Source of the DNA: Xanthobacter tagetidis
GTDB taxonomy: Bacteria > Pseudomonadota > Alphaproteobacteria > Rhizobiales > Xanthobacteraceae
Assembly: GCF_003667445.1 (NCBI RefSeq)
Contig: NZ_RCTF01000009.1
Coordinates: forward strand, 124,001-188,000
Direction: 5' to 3'
DNA: 64,000 nt
Below are positions 1 through 8,048 of the stretch, in pieces. How positions within the stretch are numbered: position 1 is the first letter of the stretch; each line of letters starts with the position of its first letter. The position numbers and the translations under genes were made by a program. Under the pieces are notes generated by a model. That model searched no databases and was not told where the DNA came from. It worked only from the letters and a program-made list of their open reading frames with translations.

Positions 1-23
1 TCTCGCGCGGGCCGCAGGGCCAG

Positions 24-67
24 AAATAGCAGAATACTTTCGCTATTTTATTCAAATCACAAATAGC
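24..67. promoter_or_regulatory. Triple AAATAGC/GCTATTT heptamer upstream of metY
   Basis: The heptamer AAATAGC occurs at 24-30 and 61-67, and its reverse complement GCTATTT at 42-48. The centres are about 18-19 bp apart, close to two helical turns. The stretch is AT-rich compared with its surroundings and ends 44 bp before the metY start. This looks like a regulator-binding array or a hairpin in the leader. No regulator can be named from sequence. Confidence 0.35.
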
Positions 68-111
68 CTAAGAAAACGGCAGACGCCGAAAGCCGAAAGG
101 GGAGAACACCC

Positions 112-1395
112 ATGAGCGAGCGCGAACCCGGATTTGCCACCCTGGCCATCCATGCCGGCGCCCAGCCCGACCCGACCACGGGCGCGCGGGCGACGCCCAT
201 CTACCAGACCACGTCCTTCGTGTTCGACGACGTGAACCACGCGGCCTCGCTGTTCGGCCTGCAGAGCTTCGGCAACATCTATACCCGCATCACCAACCCG
301 ACGAACGCGGTGCTGGAGGAGCGCGTCGCCGCGCTCGAGGGCGGCACGGCGGCCCTCGCCGTGGCCTCCGGCCATGCGGCGCAGCACCTCGTGTTCCACA
401 CGCTGCTCACGCCGGGCGACGAGTTCGTCGCCTCGCGCAAGCTCTATGGCGGCTCCATCAACCAGTTCACCCATTCCTTCAAGAGCTATGGCTGGAACGT
501 CGCCTGGGCCGACCCGGACGACATCTCGTCCTTCGAGCGCGCCATCACCCCGAAGACCAAGGCCATCTTCATCGAGAGCATCGCCAATCCCGGCGGCGTG
601 GTGACCGACGTGGCTGCGATTTCCGCCATCGCCAAGAAGGCGGGCGTGCCGCTGATCGTCGACAACACGCTGGCGACGCCCTATCTGTGGAACCCGATCA
701 AGGACGGCGCCGACATCGTCGTCCACTCTGCCACCAAGTTCCTGGGCGGCCATGGCAATTCCATTGGCGGCGTTATCGTCGACGCCGGCACGTTCGACTG
801 GATGGCCACCGACCGCTATCCCTTCCTGTCGAAGCCGCGCCCGGAATATTCCGGCATGGTGCTGGCCGAGACCTTCGGCAATTTCGCCTTCGCCATCGCC
901 TGCCGCGTGCTGGGCCTGCGCGACCTCGGGCCGGCGCTGTCGCCGTTCAACGCCTTCCTGATCCTCACCGGCATCGAGACGCTGGCGCTGCGCATGGCGA
1001 AGCACTCCGAGAATGCGCAGAAGGTGGCGGAATATCTCGTGGCGCATCCGAAGGTGGCCTGGGTGAGCTATCCCGGCCTGTCCGGCGACCGCTACCATGC
1101 GCTGGCCGGGAAGTACCTGCCCAAGGGTGCCGGCGCGGTCTTCACCTTCGGGCTGAAGGGGGGCTACGAGGCAGGCGTCGGGCTGGTGTCCAACGTCGAG
1201 CTGTTCTCGCACCTCGCCAATATCGGCGATACGCGCTCGCTGATCATCCACCCGGCCTCCACCACCCACCGCCAGCTCAGCGACGAGGCGAAGACCATCG
1301 CGGGCGCCGGGCCGGACGTGGTGCGCCTGTCCATCGGCATCGAGGACGCCGCCGACATCATCGCCGACCTCGACCAGGCGCTGGCGAAGGTCTGA
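112..1395 (+). CDS. metY: O-acetylhomoserine sulfhydrylase (aminocarboxypropyltransferase)
   Basis: This PLP enzyme (427 aa) makes homocysteine, or methionine when methanethiol is the sulfur donor, from O-acetylhomoserine and sulfide. It belongs to the Cys/Met metabolism family (fold type I). The N-terminal GFATLAIHAGAQPDPTTGAR block, the YTRITNPT substrate-loop motif and the SATKFLGGHG segment with the Schiff-base lysine (about K209) are all present. Length is normal for MetY and longer than MetB/MetZ. The ATG at 112 follows a GGGGAGA ribosome-binding site. It is a single gene, convergent with the LysR gene 16 bp downstream. A closely related O-succinylhomoserine enzyme is the main alternative, but the length favours MetY. 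Confidence 0.93.
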   Translation: MSEREPGFATLAIHAGAQPDPTTGARATPIYQTTSFVFDDVNHAASLFGLQSFGNIYTRITNPTNAVLEERVAALEGGTAALAVASGHAAQHLVFHTLLTPGDEFVASRKLYGGSINQFTHSFKSYGWNVAWADPDDISSFERAITPKTKAIFIESIANPGGVVTDVAAISAIAKKAGVPLIVDNTLATPYLWNPIKDGADIVVHSATKFLGGHGNSIGGVIVDAGTFDWMATDRYPFLSKPRPEYSGMVLAETFGNFAFAIACRVLGLRDLGPALSPFNAFLILTGIETLALRMAKHSENAQKVAEYLVAHPKVAWVSYPGLSGDRYHALAGKYLPKGAGAVFTFGLKGGYEAGVGLVSNVELFSHLANIGDTRSLIIHPASTTHRQLSDEAKTIAGAGPDVVRLSIGIEDAADIIADLDQALAKV

Positions 1396-1411
1396 GGCCA
1401 AGCTTCGAGGC

Positions 1412-2302
1412 CTATGCCCCCTGCGGGCCGTAGACCTCGCGCGCCAGGTCGAGCCAGGCCCTGGCGGCGTGGGAGAGATAGCTGCCCTGCCGCCAGACCA
1501 GGGCCATGTGCCATTGCGTGCCCGGCTCGTCGAGCCGGACCAGCGCCACTGCCGGCGTCGCCCGCTGGCGGGCGATGGTGGCGGGCAGGAAGGCGATGCC
1601 GAGGCCCGCGCCCACCAGTTCCACGATGAAGTCGGTCTGCCCGCTGCGCGCCGCCACCTGCGGCGCGAAGCCGTTGCGGGCGCAGGCGTCCTCCAGCACC
1701 TTGTTGAGCGCGAAGCCGCTCTCGAACAGGACGAAGGGCGAGGCCTTGAGCGCCGCGAGGGCCGTGTGGGACGCGCCCGCGAGCGGGTGCGCCTTGGGCA
1801 GCACCGCCATCAGCGGCTCAAGCCGCACCGGCTGGGCGGCAAAGCCGTCCTTGGCGGGCAGCAGCGAGCCGGCCAGCTCCAGGTCGCCGTCGTGCAGCAT
1901 CTCCTCAAGCCGCGCCGATCCATGCTCTGTAAGGCGGATGTCCACCCCCGGATAGCGCGCCCGGTAAATGGCGAACAGGGGTGCGAACAGGGTGCTGGCG
2001 CCCAGTGGCGGCAGGCCGAGCCGGAGGCTGCCACGCCGCAGGCCGCGCAGTTCGTCCAGTTCCGCAATCAGCGCCTCGCGCTCCGCCAGCAGCGCCAGCG
2101 CGCGCCGATAGGCGATCTCGCCGGCCGCGGTGAGCTGGCTGCGATGGCCGATGCGGTCGAGCAGCGGCAAGCCGAGTTCGTCCTCAAGCTGCTTCACCGC
2201 CTTCGAGACGGTGGGCTGGGTGGCGTTGAGCGTCTTGGCGGCGGCGGAGAAGCCACTCTGCCGCACCACCTCGACGAAGGCCCGGAGCGTGCGCAATTCC
2301 AT
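1412..2302 (-). CDS. LysR-family regulator of the lrgA-lrgB pair (CidR-like)
   Basis: A 296-aa LysR-type regulator. The N-terminal winged helix starts MELRTLRAFVEVVRQSGFSA and contains the recognition-helix block NATQPTVSKAVKQLEDELG. The rest is a periplasmic-binding-protein-like effector domain. The chosen ATG at 2302 is where LysR proteins normally begin; the open frame runs on upstream but reads non-family sequence. It is transcribed divergently from the LrgA/LrgB genes, the arrangement of cidR-cidAB in Firmicutes, so control of that pair and autoregulation are likely. The effector is unknown; overflow metabolites are a family-based guess. Confidence 0.85.
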   Translation of the reverse strand: MELRTLRAFVEVVRQSGFSAAAKTLNATQPTVSKAVKQLEDELGLPLLDRIGHRSQLTAAGEIAYRRALALLAEREALIAELDELRGLRRGSLRLGLPPLGASTLFAPLFAIYRARYPGVDIRLTEHGSARLEEMLHDGDLELAGSLLPAKDGFAAQPVRLEPLMAVLPKAHPLAGASHTALAALKASPFVLFESGFALNKVLEDACARNGFAPQVAARSGQTDFIVELVGAGLGIAFLPATIARQRATPAVALVRLDEPGTQWHMALVWRQGSYLSHAARAWLDLAREVYGPQGA

Positions 2303-2306
2303 ACAT

Positions 2307-2321
2307 ATTCCGATATGGAAT
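2307..2321. promoter_or_regulatory. LysR-type dyad ATTCC-N5-GGAAT
   Basis: A perfect interrupted dyad ATTCC-GATAT-GGAAT fits the T-N11-A LysR box. It lies 5 bp upstream of the LysR start codon, in the divergent space before lrgA. Its position suggests autorepression. Inferred from sequence only. Confidence 0.5.
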
Positions 2322-2488
2322 GAACCGAATTCAGTCAATTCATTTTCATCATGCTGCACTGCGCGGTACACAAGGACCGAGGGCACAGGAGGTGCCGCGC
2401 CATGCGTATCGGCATTCGTTCCACCAAGGCCCGCCACACGGCGCCGAATCAGCGTTTTCCGGCTGTCTTCCGGCCGGGACGGGCGGGA

Positions 2489-2899
2489 ATGCTGCATCTC
2501 ATGCTGCGCAACATGCGCCATATGCTGCATCGCAGCATGATCGCGCAGATCGGCGTGCTGGCGGTGTTCTGGGTCCTGGGCGAGGCCATCGTCCGGGTGT
2601 CCGGGCTGCCGCTTCCCGGCGGCATCGTCGGCATGGTGCTGGTGCTCGCTTTGCTCGCCTCCGGGCGGGTGCGGCCGATCGCGGTGCGGCGCGGCGCCGG
2701 CTGGCTGCTGGCGGAGATGCTGCTGTTCTTCGTGCCGGCCGTCATGGCGATCCTCGACCACCGCGAACTGATGGGCCTCGTCGGTCTGAAGGTGGCGGCG
2801 GTGATCATCGCAGGCACGGTCATGGTGATGGGCGGCACCGCGCTGGCGGTGGACCTCGCCTGGCGCTGGCGCATGCGGGGAGAGCGCAATGCTGCGTGA
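2489..2899 (+). CDS. CidA/LrgA family holin-like membrane protein
   Basis: A protein of 136 aa from the ATG at 2489. It has about four hydrophobic segments and the family signature LPLPGGIVGMVLVLALLASG followed by GAGWLLAEMLLFFVPAVMAI. CidA/LrgA proteins are small membrane proteins linked to murein hydrolase export or programmed lysis, and in some bacteria to pyruvate or glycolate transport together with LrgB. The frame is open upstream to 2351, but that part lacks family sequence. Starts at 2501 and 2513 are also possible. Its 3' end overlaps lrgB by 11 bp, so translation is coupled. Confidence 0.85.
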   Translation: MLHLMLRNMRHMLHRSMIAQIGVLAVFWVLGEAIVRVSGLPLPGGIVGMVLVLALLASGRVRPIAVRRGAGWLLAEMLLFFVPAVMAILDHRELMGLVGLKVAAVIIAGTVMVMGGTALAVDLAWRWRMRGERNAA

Positions 2900-3584
2900 C
2901 CCGCTGCTCGCCGCCCTGTTCTGGTCGGCCGTCACCATCGGCGCCTATGCGCTGGCGCGCCTCGCGCACCGGCGCTGGCGCGCCTGGTGGACCTCGCCGC
3001 TGCTCACCACGCCGCTGCTGGTCGGTGCGGCGGCGCTCAGCCTGCATACCGGCTATGCGGACTATATCCGCGGCACCCACTGGCTGGTGCTGATGATGGG
3101 GCCGGCCACCGTGGCCTTCGCCATCCCGATCTACGAGCAGCGCGCCTTGATCCGGAGCCACTGGCCGGTGCTGGCGGTGGGGGTGATGGTGGGCTCGGCG
3201 CTCTCCATGTCCACCGCTTTCCTGCTGGCAGACCTCATGGGCCTGTCGCAGCAGCTCCAGCTCAGCCTGATGCCGCGCTCCACCTCGACGCCGTTCGCGG
3301 TGGCCATCGCGCAGGACCTCGGCGGCACGCCGGACCTCGCGGCGGTGTTCGTCATCGCCACCGGAATCTGCGGCGCGGCCCTGGGCGAAGTGGTGATGAA
3401 GGCGATGCCGCTGCGCTCCTCGCTCGCCCGGGGCGCGCTGCTCGGCATGGGCGCCCATGGCGCCGGCGTCGCCAAGGCGCACCAGATCGGCGGCGAGGAA
3501 GGCTCCGTCGCCGGCCTCGTGATGGTGCTGGCGGGCCTGTTCAACGTGCTGATGGCCTCGGCGGTCGCTGCGTTGCTGCGCTGA
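2889..3584 (+). CDS. lrgB: LrgB family membrane protein
   Basis: A 231-aa polytopic membrane protein that overlaps the upstream lrgA-like gene. The LrgB hallmarks are visible: LMPRSTSTPFAVAIAQDLGG and the C-terminal GMGAHGAGVAKAHQIGGEEG block. The LrgA-LrgB partnership acts at the inner membrane. Proposed roles are control of autolysis or export of three-carbon metabolites. The LysR gene on the other side of the divergent promoter is the probable regulator. The stop is 12 bp before the convergent ctaA end. Confidence 0.92.
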   Translation: MLRDPLLAALFWSAVTIGAYALARLAHRRWRAWWTSPLLTTPLLVGAAALSLHTGYADYIRGTHWLVLMMGPATVAFAIPIYEQRALIRSHWPVLAVGVMVGSALSMSTAFLLADLMGLSQQLQLSLMPRSTSTPFAVAIAQDLGGTPDLAAVFVIATGICGAALGEVVMKAMPLRSSLARGALLGMGAHGAGVAKAHQIGGEEGSVAGLVMVLAGLFNVLMASAVAALLR

Positions 3585-3596
3585 GCGGCCGGCGGG

Positions 3597-4679
3597 TCAG
3601 GTGCGCGCCAAGGCGGCGGCGGGAACCCGCTCGCCAGCACCGGCGAGGCCGTAGACGTTGAAGGTCGCGAGGATCAGCACCAGCGCCGCGCCGAACTGGT
3701 GCGCCAGCGCCAGATCGATCGGCACCTGATGCAGCAGCGTCGCGATGCCGAGCGCCGCCTGGACGGTCACGGCGGCGAGCAGCAGCCAGCCCCGTCCGGC
3801 GGCCGGCGCGGGCAGCGACCGGGCAGCGAGCGCGTAGGCGAGCGCGAGCGCCCACAGCGTATAGGCGATCATCCGGTGGCTGAACTGCACCGTGAGCGCG
3901 TTCTCGAACAGGTTGCGCCAGGCCGGATGGGCCGCCGTCAACTGCTCCAGCGGCGGCACGATGTGGCCGTCCATGAGCGGCCATGTGTTGTAGGCCATGC
4001 CGGCATCGAGCCCGGCCACCAGGCCGCCGGCGAAGATCTGCACCAGCACCAGCGCCAGCAGCGCCCAGGCCAGCGCACGCAGGCGGCCGGCCGCCTGAAC
4101 CCGCACGGCGCCAGAGATGGAGCGCGCGACGCCGACCACGGCCGCGAGGATGATGCAGGCGAGGGTGAGGTGAACCGCGAGCCGGTACTGGCTCACCGAG
4201 GTGCGCTCCGTCAGGCCGGAGGCCACCATCCACCAGCCGATGGCGCCCTGGAGGCCGCCCAGCACGAACAGGCCGGAGGTCTGCGCCAGGAGCCGCCCGC
4301 GCAGCAGGCCGCGCCAGGCGAACCACAGGAACGGGATGAGGAACGCGAAGCCGATCAGCCGGCCCAGCAGGCGATGGCCCCATTCCCACCAGTAGATCCG
4401 CTTGAAATCCTCCAGGCCCATGCCCTTGTTGAGGATCGCGTATTGCGGAATGGTCTTGTACTTGTCGAACTCGGCCTGCCAGTCCGCCTTGGACATGGGG
4501 GGCAGGGCGCCGGTGACGGGCTTCCATTCGGTGATGGAGAGGCCGGATTCGGTCAGCCGGGTCGCGCCTCCCACCACGATCATGGCGACGATCAGGGCGG
4601 CGACCGCGTAGAGCCAGATGCGGACCGGGGCGAGCGCGCGCGGCGCGCTCAGGTGCGAACTCGAAACCGCCTGCGACAT
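3597..4679 (-). CDS. ctaA: Heme A synthase (COX15/CtaA)
   Basis: A 360-aa integral membrane protein with eight predicted helices. It oxidises the C8 methyl of heme O to a formyl group to give heme A for aa3-type cytochrome oxidase. The start is followed by the first membrane helix, then [20 protein letters not shown], the alphaproteobacterial/mitochondrial type-2 signature, and [14 protein letters not shown] with a conserved heme-ligand histidine. A second half-repeat has QFSHRMIAY and [19 protein letters not shown]. No other oxidase-biogenesis gene is adjacent, so it stands alone. Confidence 0.95.
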   Translation of the reverse strand: MSQAVSSSHLSAPRALAPVRIWLYAVAALIVAMIVVGGATRLTESGLSITEWKPVTGALPPMSKADWQAEFDKYKTIPQYAILNKGMGLEDFKRIYWWEWGHRLLGRLIGFAFLIPFLWFAWRGLLRGRLLAQTSGLFVLGGLQGAIGWWMVASGLTERTSVSQYRLAVHLTLACIILAAVVGVARSISGAVRVQAAGRLRALAWALLALVLVQIFAGGLVAGLDAGMAYNTWPLMDGHIVPPLEQLTAAHPAWRNLFENALTVQFSHRMIAYTLWALALAYALAARSLPAPAAGRGWLLLAAVTVQAALGIATLLHQVPIDLALAHQFGAALVLILATFNVYGLAGAGERVPAAALART

Positions 4680-4808
4680 TCTCGGCTTCTCCGGCCCTCG
4701 TTCTTAAGCCCTCCCGCAGGTTCCGTTATAGAGGGCGGGCGCGCGGCGCAAGGGATGGAGTGTCGCCCCCGCCGGGGGCGCGCGGCGCGCGGTCAATGAG
4801 AGGTCCTG

Positions 4809-5021
4809 ATGCCCCAGCGTTTGCGCAAGTTCATCGGCGCGGTCCTCATGCTGATCCTGGTGGTGGTCTGGGCGCTCGGCGCCATGACCATCGCCCAGGG
4901 TCGCGTCACCGAGCTGCATTGGGCGCTGCAGACGGTGTGCTACGTGCTGCTCGGCACCTTGTGGGTGATCCCGGCCGGGGCGCTCATCTGGTGGATGGAG
5001 CAGCCCGACCGCCGCGCCTGA
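4809..5021 (+). CDS. DUF2842 family small membrane protein
   Basis: A 70-aa protein with two transmembrane segments (about residues 8-28 and 41-62). The opening RLRKFIGAVLMLILVVVWAL and the ending GALIWWMEQPDRR match DUF2842, a family found almost only in alphaproteobacteria. Function is unknown. It is divergent from ctaA with about 130 bp between, and often sits near oxidase-assembly genes. A purine-rich stretch precedes the ATG. Confidence 0.8.
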   Translation: MPQRLRKFIGAVLMLILVVVWALGAMTIAQGRVTELHWALQTVCYVLLGTLWVIPAGALIWWMEQPDRRA

Positions 5022-5024
5022 GGC

Positions 5025-6521
5025 TCAGGCGGCGCCGGCGAGCGGCAGCGGGAGCTGCCCGGCCTTGCGGCCCTTGCGCTTGCGCCGCGGCGCCTCAGGC
5101 TCGCCGGCCGGAGGCTGGGGCTGGTCCTGCGCATCGATGCTGGGCGGCGCCAGCGTGTCCGGATCGTCCACCGCCGCGGGCGGATCGAAGGCGCGGGCCG
5201 ACAGGCACAGCATGGCGACCCGCTTGAAGCTGTGCGCGGCGATGGCGTCGTAGCTCTGCACTGCGGCGGTCGCGGGCGTCTCCTCGCCATGGATGCACAC
5301 CAGCAGCGGATCGAGCTGCGCCAGGCGCTCGGCGCCGCGGCTGCCGGCGAGGCTCGGCGCCGCCACCACCACGTGGTCGTAGGTCTGGCGCAGGGCGCCC
5401 AGCACCAGGACGAGGCGTTCCGCCCCCACCATGCCGGGTCCGCCGCGCGCGTCGCGCCCCGGCGGGATGACGTGGGCGCGCGAATGGGCATCGCGGTGGA
5501 TGGTCTCGCCGAAGCCGGCGACGCCGAACAGCAGTTCGCTTACGCCCGGCGCGCGGGGATCGGAGACCAGCGCGCCGAGTTCCTCGGCGCTGCCGTCGAG
5601 GGCGATGAGCGCGACCCGCGCGTCCTCCGCCAGCCGGCGCGCCAGCTCCACGGCGCAGCGCGCCGAGGCCTCGGGCCAGTCGTCGGACGTGACGAGGGCG
5701 ACCTGCCCCATGGGCGCGGAGGGCGGCATCAAAGCGGTGAGCCGCTCCACCGCCGCGGCGGCGTCGAGGCCGCGGTCGTCTCCCGCGTCCAGCCACTGCA
5801 CGCGGATGTCGCCTTCCAGCTCGCGCGGCAGGTCGTCCGCCTCCACCTGGCCCGCCAGGATCGGACGGCGGCGCATGCGGCCGGTGATGAGGAGCGCCGA
5901 AAGGGCGCCGAGCAGCACGACGACGAGCACCGGCCGCGGCGGATCGGGCAGCATGGGCAGGGCGGCGGACGGGCCGCGCCGCATCACCGGCAGCGCGAAG
6001 CCCTGCGCCTCGGCTTCCGCCTGGGCGCGCGCCGAGGCCTGGAGGTCGAGAAGCGCCGAGACATAGGCATTGGCGATGCGCGCGGCGAGCGCGGCGCTCG
6101 GCGCGGAAACGGATATCTCGAGCGCCCGGCCGCCCCGCTCGGGCCGCACCTCGATGTTCTCCATGAGGCGCCAGGCGGCGCGGGCCGCGGACGAGCGGAA
6201 ATCCTGGGTCGCCGCCGCGATGGTGCCGCCGGCGGACAGCCGCGCCACGTCGGCGGCGTCGAGCTTCTGCAGCGCATCGTGCGCCATCTCGCGCGAGGCG
6301 ATGAGCTGCGCCATGCCGCGGGTGACGACGGCCGGCGGCTCGGCGCCGACCTCGAACGCCACGGTGCTGAAGGCGGTGAAGCGCAGCGGGAAGAGGGCAA
6401 GCACCGCCGCCACGGCGAGCGCGCCCCAGGCGACGGCCCGAACCGAGGGGCGAGCCCGCCGCACGCCGCTGAACGCGTATGCGCTCTCTTGTGCGCTCTC
6501 GTGCACCATGTCGTGCGCCAT
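5025..6521 (-). CDS. Wzz/Wzc-like polysaccharide co-polymerase with degenerate kinase half
   Basis: About 498 aa from the ATG at 6521 (the frame stays open to 6635). A transmembrane segment near the N terminus, a periplasmic alpha-rich region and a second segment (PRPVLVVVLLGALSALLITG) give the Wzz/GNVR layout of capsule or exopolysaccharide chain-length regulators. The cytoplasmic C-terminal half resembles a BY-kinase/ParA-like fold (GQVALVTSDD..., VALIALDGSAEELGAL), but the expected Walker A GxxGxGK(S/T) is missing, so ATP hydrolysis is unlikely. The last 50 residues are proline- and basic-rich. No polysaccharide genes are nearby. I infer a role in cell-surface polymer control. Confidence 0.6.
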   Translation of the reverse strand: MAHDMVHESAQESAYAFSGVRRARPSVRAVAWGALAVAAVLALFPLRFTAFSTVAFEVGAEPPAVVTRGMAQLIASREMAHDALQKLDAADVARLSAGGTIAAATQDFRSSAARAAWRLMENIEVRPERGGRALEISVSAPSAALAARIANAYVSALLDLQASARAQAEAEAQGFALPVMRRGPSAALPMLPDPPRPVLVVVLLGALSALLITGRMRRRPILAGQVEADDLPRELEGDIRVQWLDAGDDRGLDAAAAVERLTALMPPSAPMGQVALVTSDDWPEASARCAVELARRLAEDARVALIALDGSAEELGALVSDPRAPGVSELLFGVAGFGETIHRDAHSRAHVIPPGRDARGGPGMVGAERLVLVLGALRQTYDHVVVAAPSLAGSRGAERLAQLDPLLVCIHGEETPATAAVQSYDAIAAHSFKRVAMLCLSARAFDPPAAVDDPDTLAPPSIDAQDQPQPPAGEPEAPRRKRKGRKAGQLPLPLAGAA

Positions 6522-6766
6522 CGGCCGACTGCCTCGATTCGCGACGGTGTGCCGCGACTGTGCAGCAGACCCGAACATGGTTGAGGCTTGGTAAACGCCA
6601 ACGCGCGCAGCCCCGCTTGCCGGCATTTGCGCCACGTTCCGTTGCGGAATCGACTTTCGGCTTCCGCGTCGGCGCGTTGCAGCTTGGCGCCCTCGCTCTC
6701 AGGGCCTATTCATGCGCCGCCCGCCTCGCGGGTCCCATATCCCCGCACGAGAGGCGAGACCGCACC

Positions 6767-7534
6767 ATGCGCATCCTTGTCACCAACGACGATGGCATTC
6801 ACGCGCCGGGCCTCGACGCCTGCGCCCGGATCGCCGCCGCGCTCTCGGACGACGTGTGGGTGGTGGCGCCGGAATTCGACCAGTCGGGCGTCGCCCATTC
6901 GCTCTCGCTGTCCGATCCGCTGCGCCTGCGGCAGGTGGAGGAGCGCCGCTTCGCCGTGAAGGGCACGCCGACCGACTGCGTCATCATGGCGGTGCGCCAC
7001 CTGATGTTCGAGAACCCGCCCGATTTGGTGCTCTCGGGCGTCAATCGCGGCCAGAACATCGCCGAGGACGTGAGCTATTCCGGCACGGTGGCGGGCGCCA
7101 TCGAGGGCACCATCCTCGGCATCCCCTCCATCGCGCTGTCGCAGGCCTTCGGCATCAAGAGCCGGGAAAATCCCAGCTTCGTCACCGCCGAGACCCACGC
7201 TCCGGACATCGTCCGGCGGCTGCTCGCCGAAGGCATTCCGCCGGGCATCGTGCTGAACGTGAACTTTCCCGACCGCGCGCCGGACGAGATCACCGGCATC
7301 GCCGCGACCTTCCAGGGTAAGCGCGACCAGAAGCTGATGCGTATCGATGCGCGGCGCGACGGGCGCAACAATCCCTATTACTGGATCGCGTTCGAGCGCC
7401 GCATCTTCGACACCGCCCCGGGCTCGGACCTGCGCGCCCTCGACGAGGGCCGCATCTCGGTCACGCCGCTGCGCCTCGACATGACCGACGAGCCGCTGAT
7501 GACCCGCCTCGCTCTGCTGTTCGCGGAGAAGTAG
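6767..7534 (+). CDS. surE: 5'/3'-nucleotidase SurE
   Basis: A 255-aa metal-dependent survival-protein phosphatase acting on nucleoside monophosphates and short polyphosphates. The N-terminal MRILVTNDDGIHAPG holds the metal-binding Asp pair. SGVNRGQNIAEDVSYSGTV is the second active-site loop, and NVNFPD and SVTPLRLDMT are conserved late motifs. The ATG at 6767 starts exactly at the family N terminus, although the frame is open further upstream. In many proteobacteria surE lies upstream of pcm; that partner is absent here. Confidence 0.95.
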   Translation: MRILVTNDDGIHAPGLDACARIAAALSDDVWVVAPEFDQSGVAHSLSLSDPLRLRQVEERRFAVKGTPTDCVIMAVRHLMFENPPDLVLSGVNRGQNIAEDVSYSGTVAGAIEGTILGIPSIALSQAFGIKSRENPSFVTAETHAPDIVRRLLAEGIPPGIVLNVNFPDRAPDEITGIAATFQGKRDQKLMRIDARRDGRNNPYYWIAFERRIFDTAPGSDLRALDEGRISVTPLRLDMTDEPLMTRLALLFAEK

Positions 7535-7561
7535 GGGCGGGGCCTTCGGCTGCCGCTCCCC

Positions 7562-7580
7562 CCTCCCCGCAAGGGGGAGG
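7562..7580. repeat. GC-rich palindromic hairpin after surE
   Basis: CCTCCCC-GCAA-GGGGGAGG forms a tight hairpin about 28 bp after the surE stop. There is no T tract, so it is not a classical terminator. Similar CTCCCC/GGGGAG palindromes are common dispersed intergenic elements in alphaproteobacteria. It could protect the 3' end of the surE transcript. Confidence 0.5.
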
Positions 7581-7706
7581 AGAGCCGGCGAGGTGCCATC
7601 CACGCCCCCACATCTGGCCAAACCCCCGTCCTTGCCCGTATAAGCACCGCGTCGGACGCGCTCCCGGAGCGCGGCCGATGTTCGTGTTTCAGCGCAAAGG
7701 TGGCCC

Positions 7707-8015
7707 ATGTCCGGCACTACGAGCGGCCTGGAGAGATCGAGCGGCGGGCTGGACCCGCGCCGGCGGCGCATCCTGTTCCGCGCCCGTCACCGGGGCATGC
7801 GGGAGATGGACTACATCATGGGCCGCTTCGTCGACGCCGAGGTGGAGGGCCTCAGCGAGCCGGAGCTGGACGAGCTGGAAATCCTGCTCGACGCCCAGGA
7901 CCAGGAGGTCTTCTCCTGGATCTGCGGCACCCTTGCCGTGCCCGCCGAGCGCGACACCCCCTTCTTCCGCCGGCTGAGGGACTTCCACCTCTCCGGCCGC
8001 GGCCGCGCCGGCTGA
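7707..8015 (+). CDS. sdhE: FAD assembly factor SdhE (succinate dehydrogenase flavinylation)
   Basis: A 102-aa member of the SdhE/Sdh5 family (formerly DUF339), which promotes covalent flavinylation of SdhA. The hallmark RGMREMD at about residues 29-35 contains the RGxxE motif that contacts the flavoprotein. The following acidic helical part (EPELDELEILLDAQDQEVFSW) is typical. It lies 33 bp upstream of mfd, an arrangement common in Hyphomicrobiales. The ATG at 7707 gives an N-terminal extension of about 17 residues that the family tolerates. Confidence 0.92.
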   Translation: MSGTTSGLERSSGGLDPRRRRILFRARHRGMREMDYIMGRFVDAEVEGLSEPELDELEILLDAQDQEVFSWICGTLAVPAERDTPFFRRLRDFHLSGRGRAG

Positions 8016-8048
8016 AAGGCCGCCCAGTTTCCTGATCCGGAGTTCACC

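Noticed and set aside
1..111. SAM-II-type riboswitch before metY
   Set aside because: Considered because such leaders precede met genes in alphaproteobacteria, but the pseudoknot core pattern was not recognisable.
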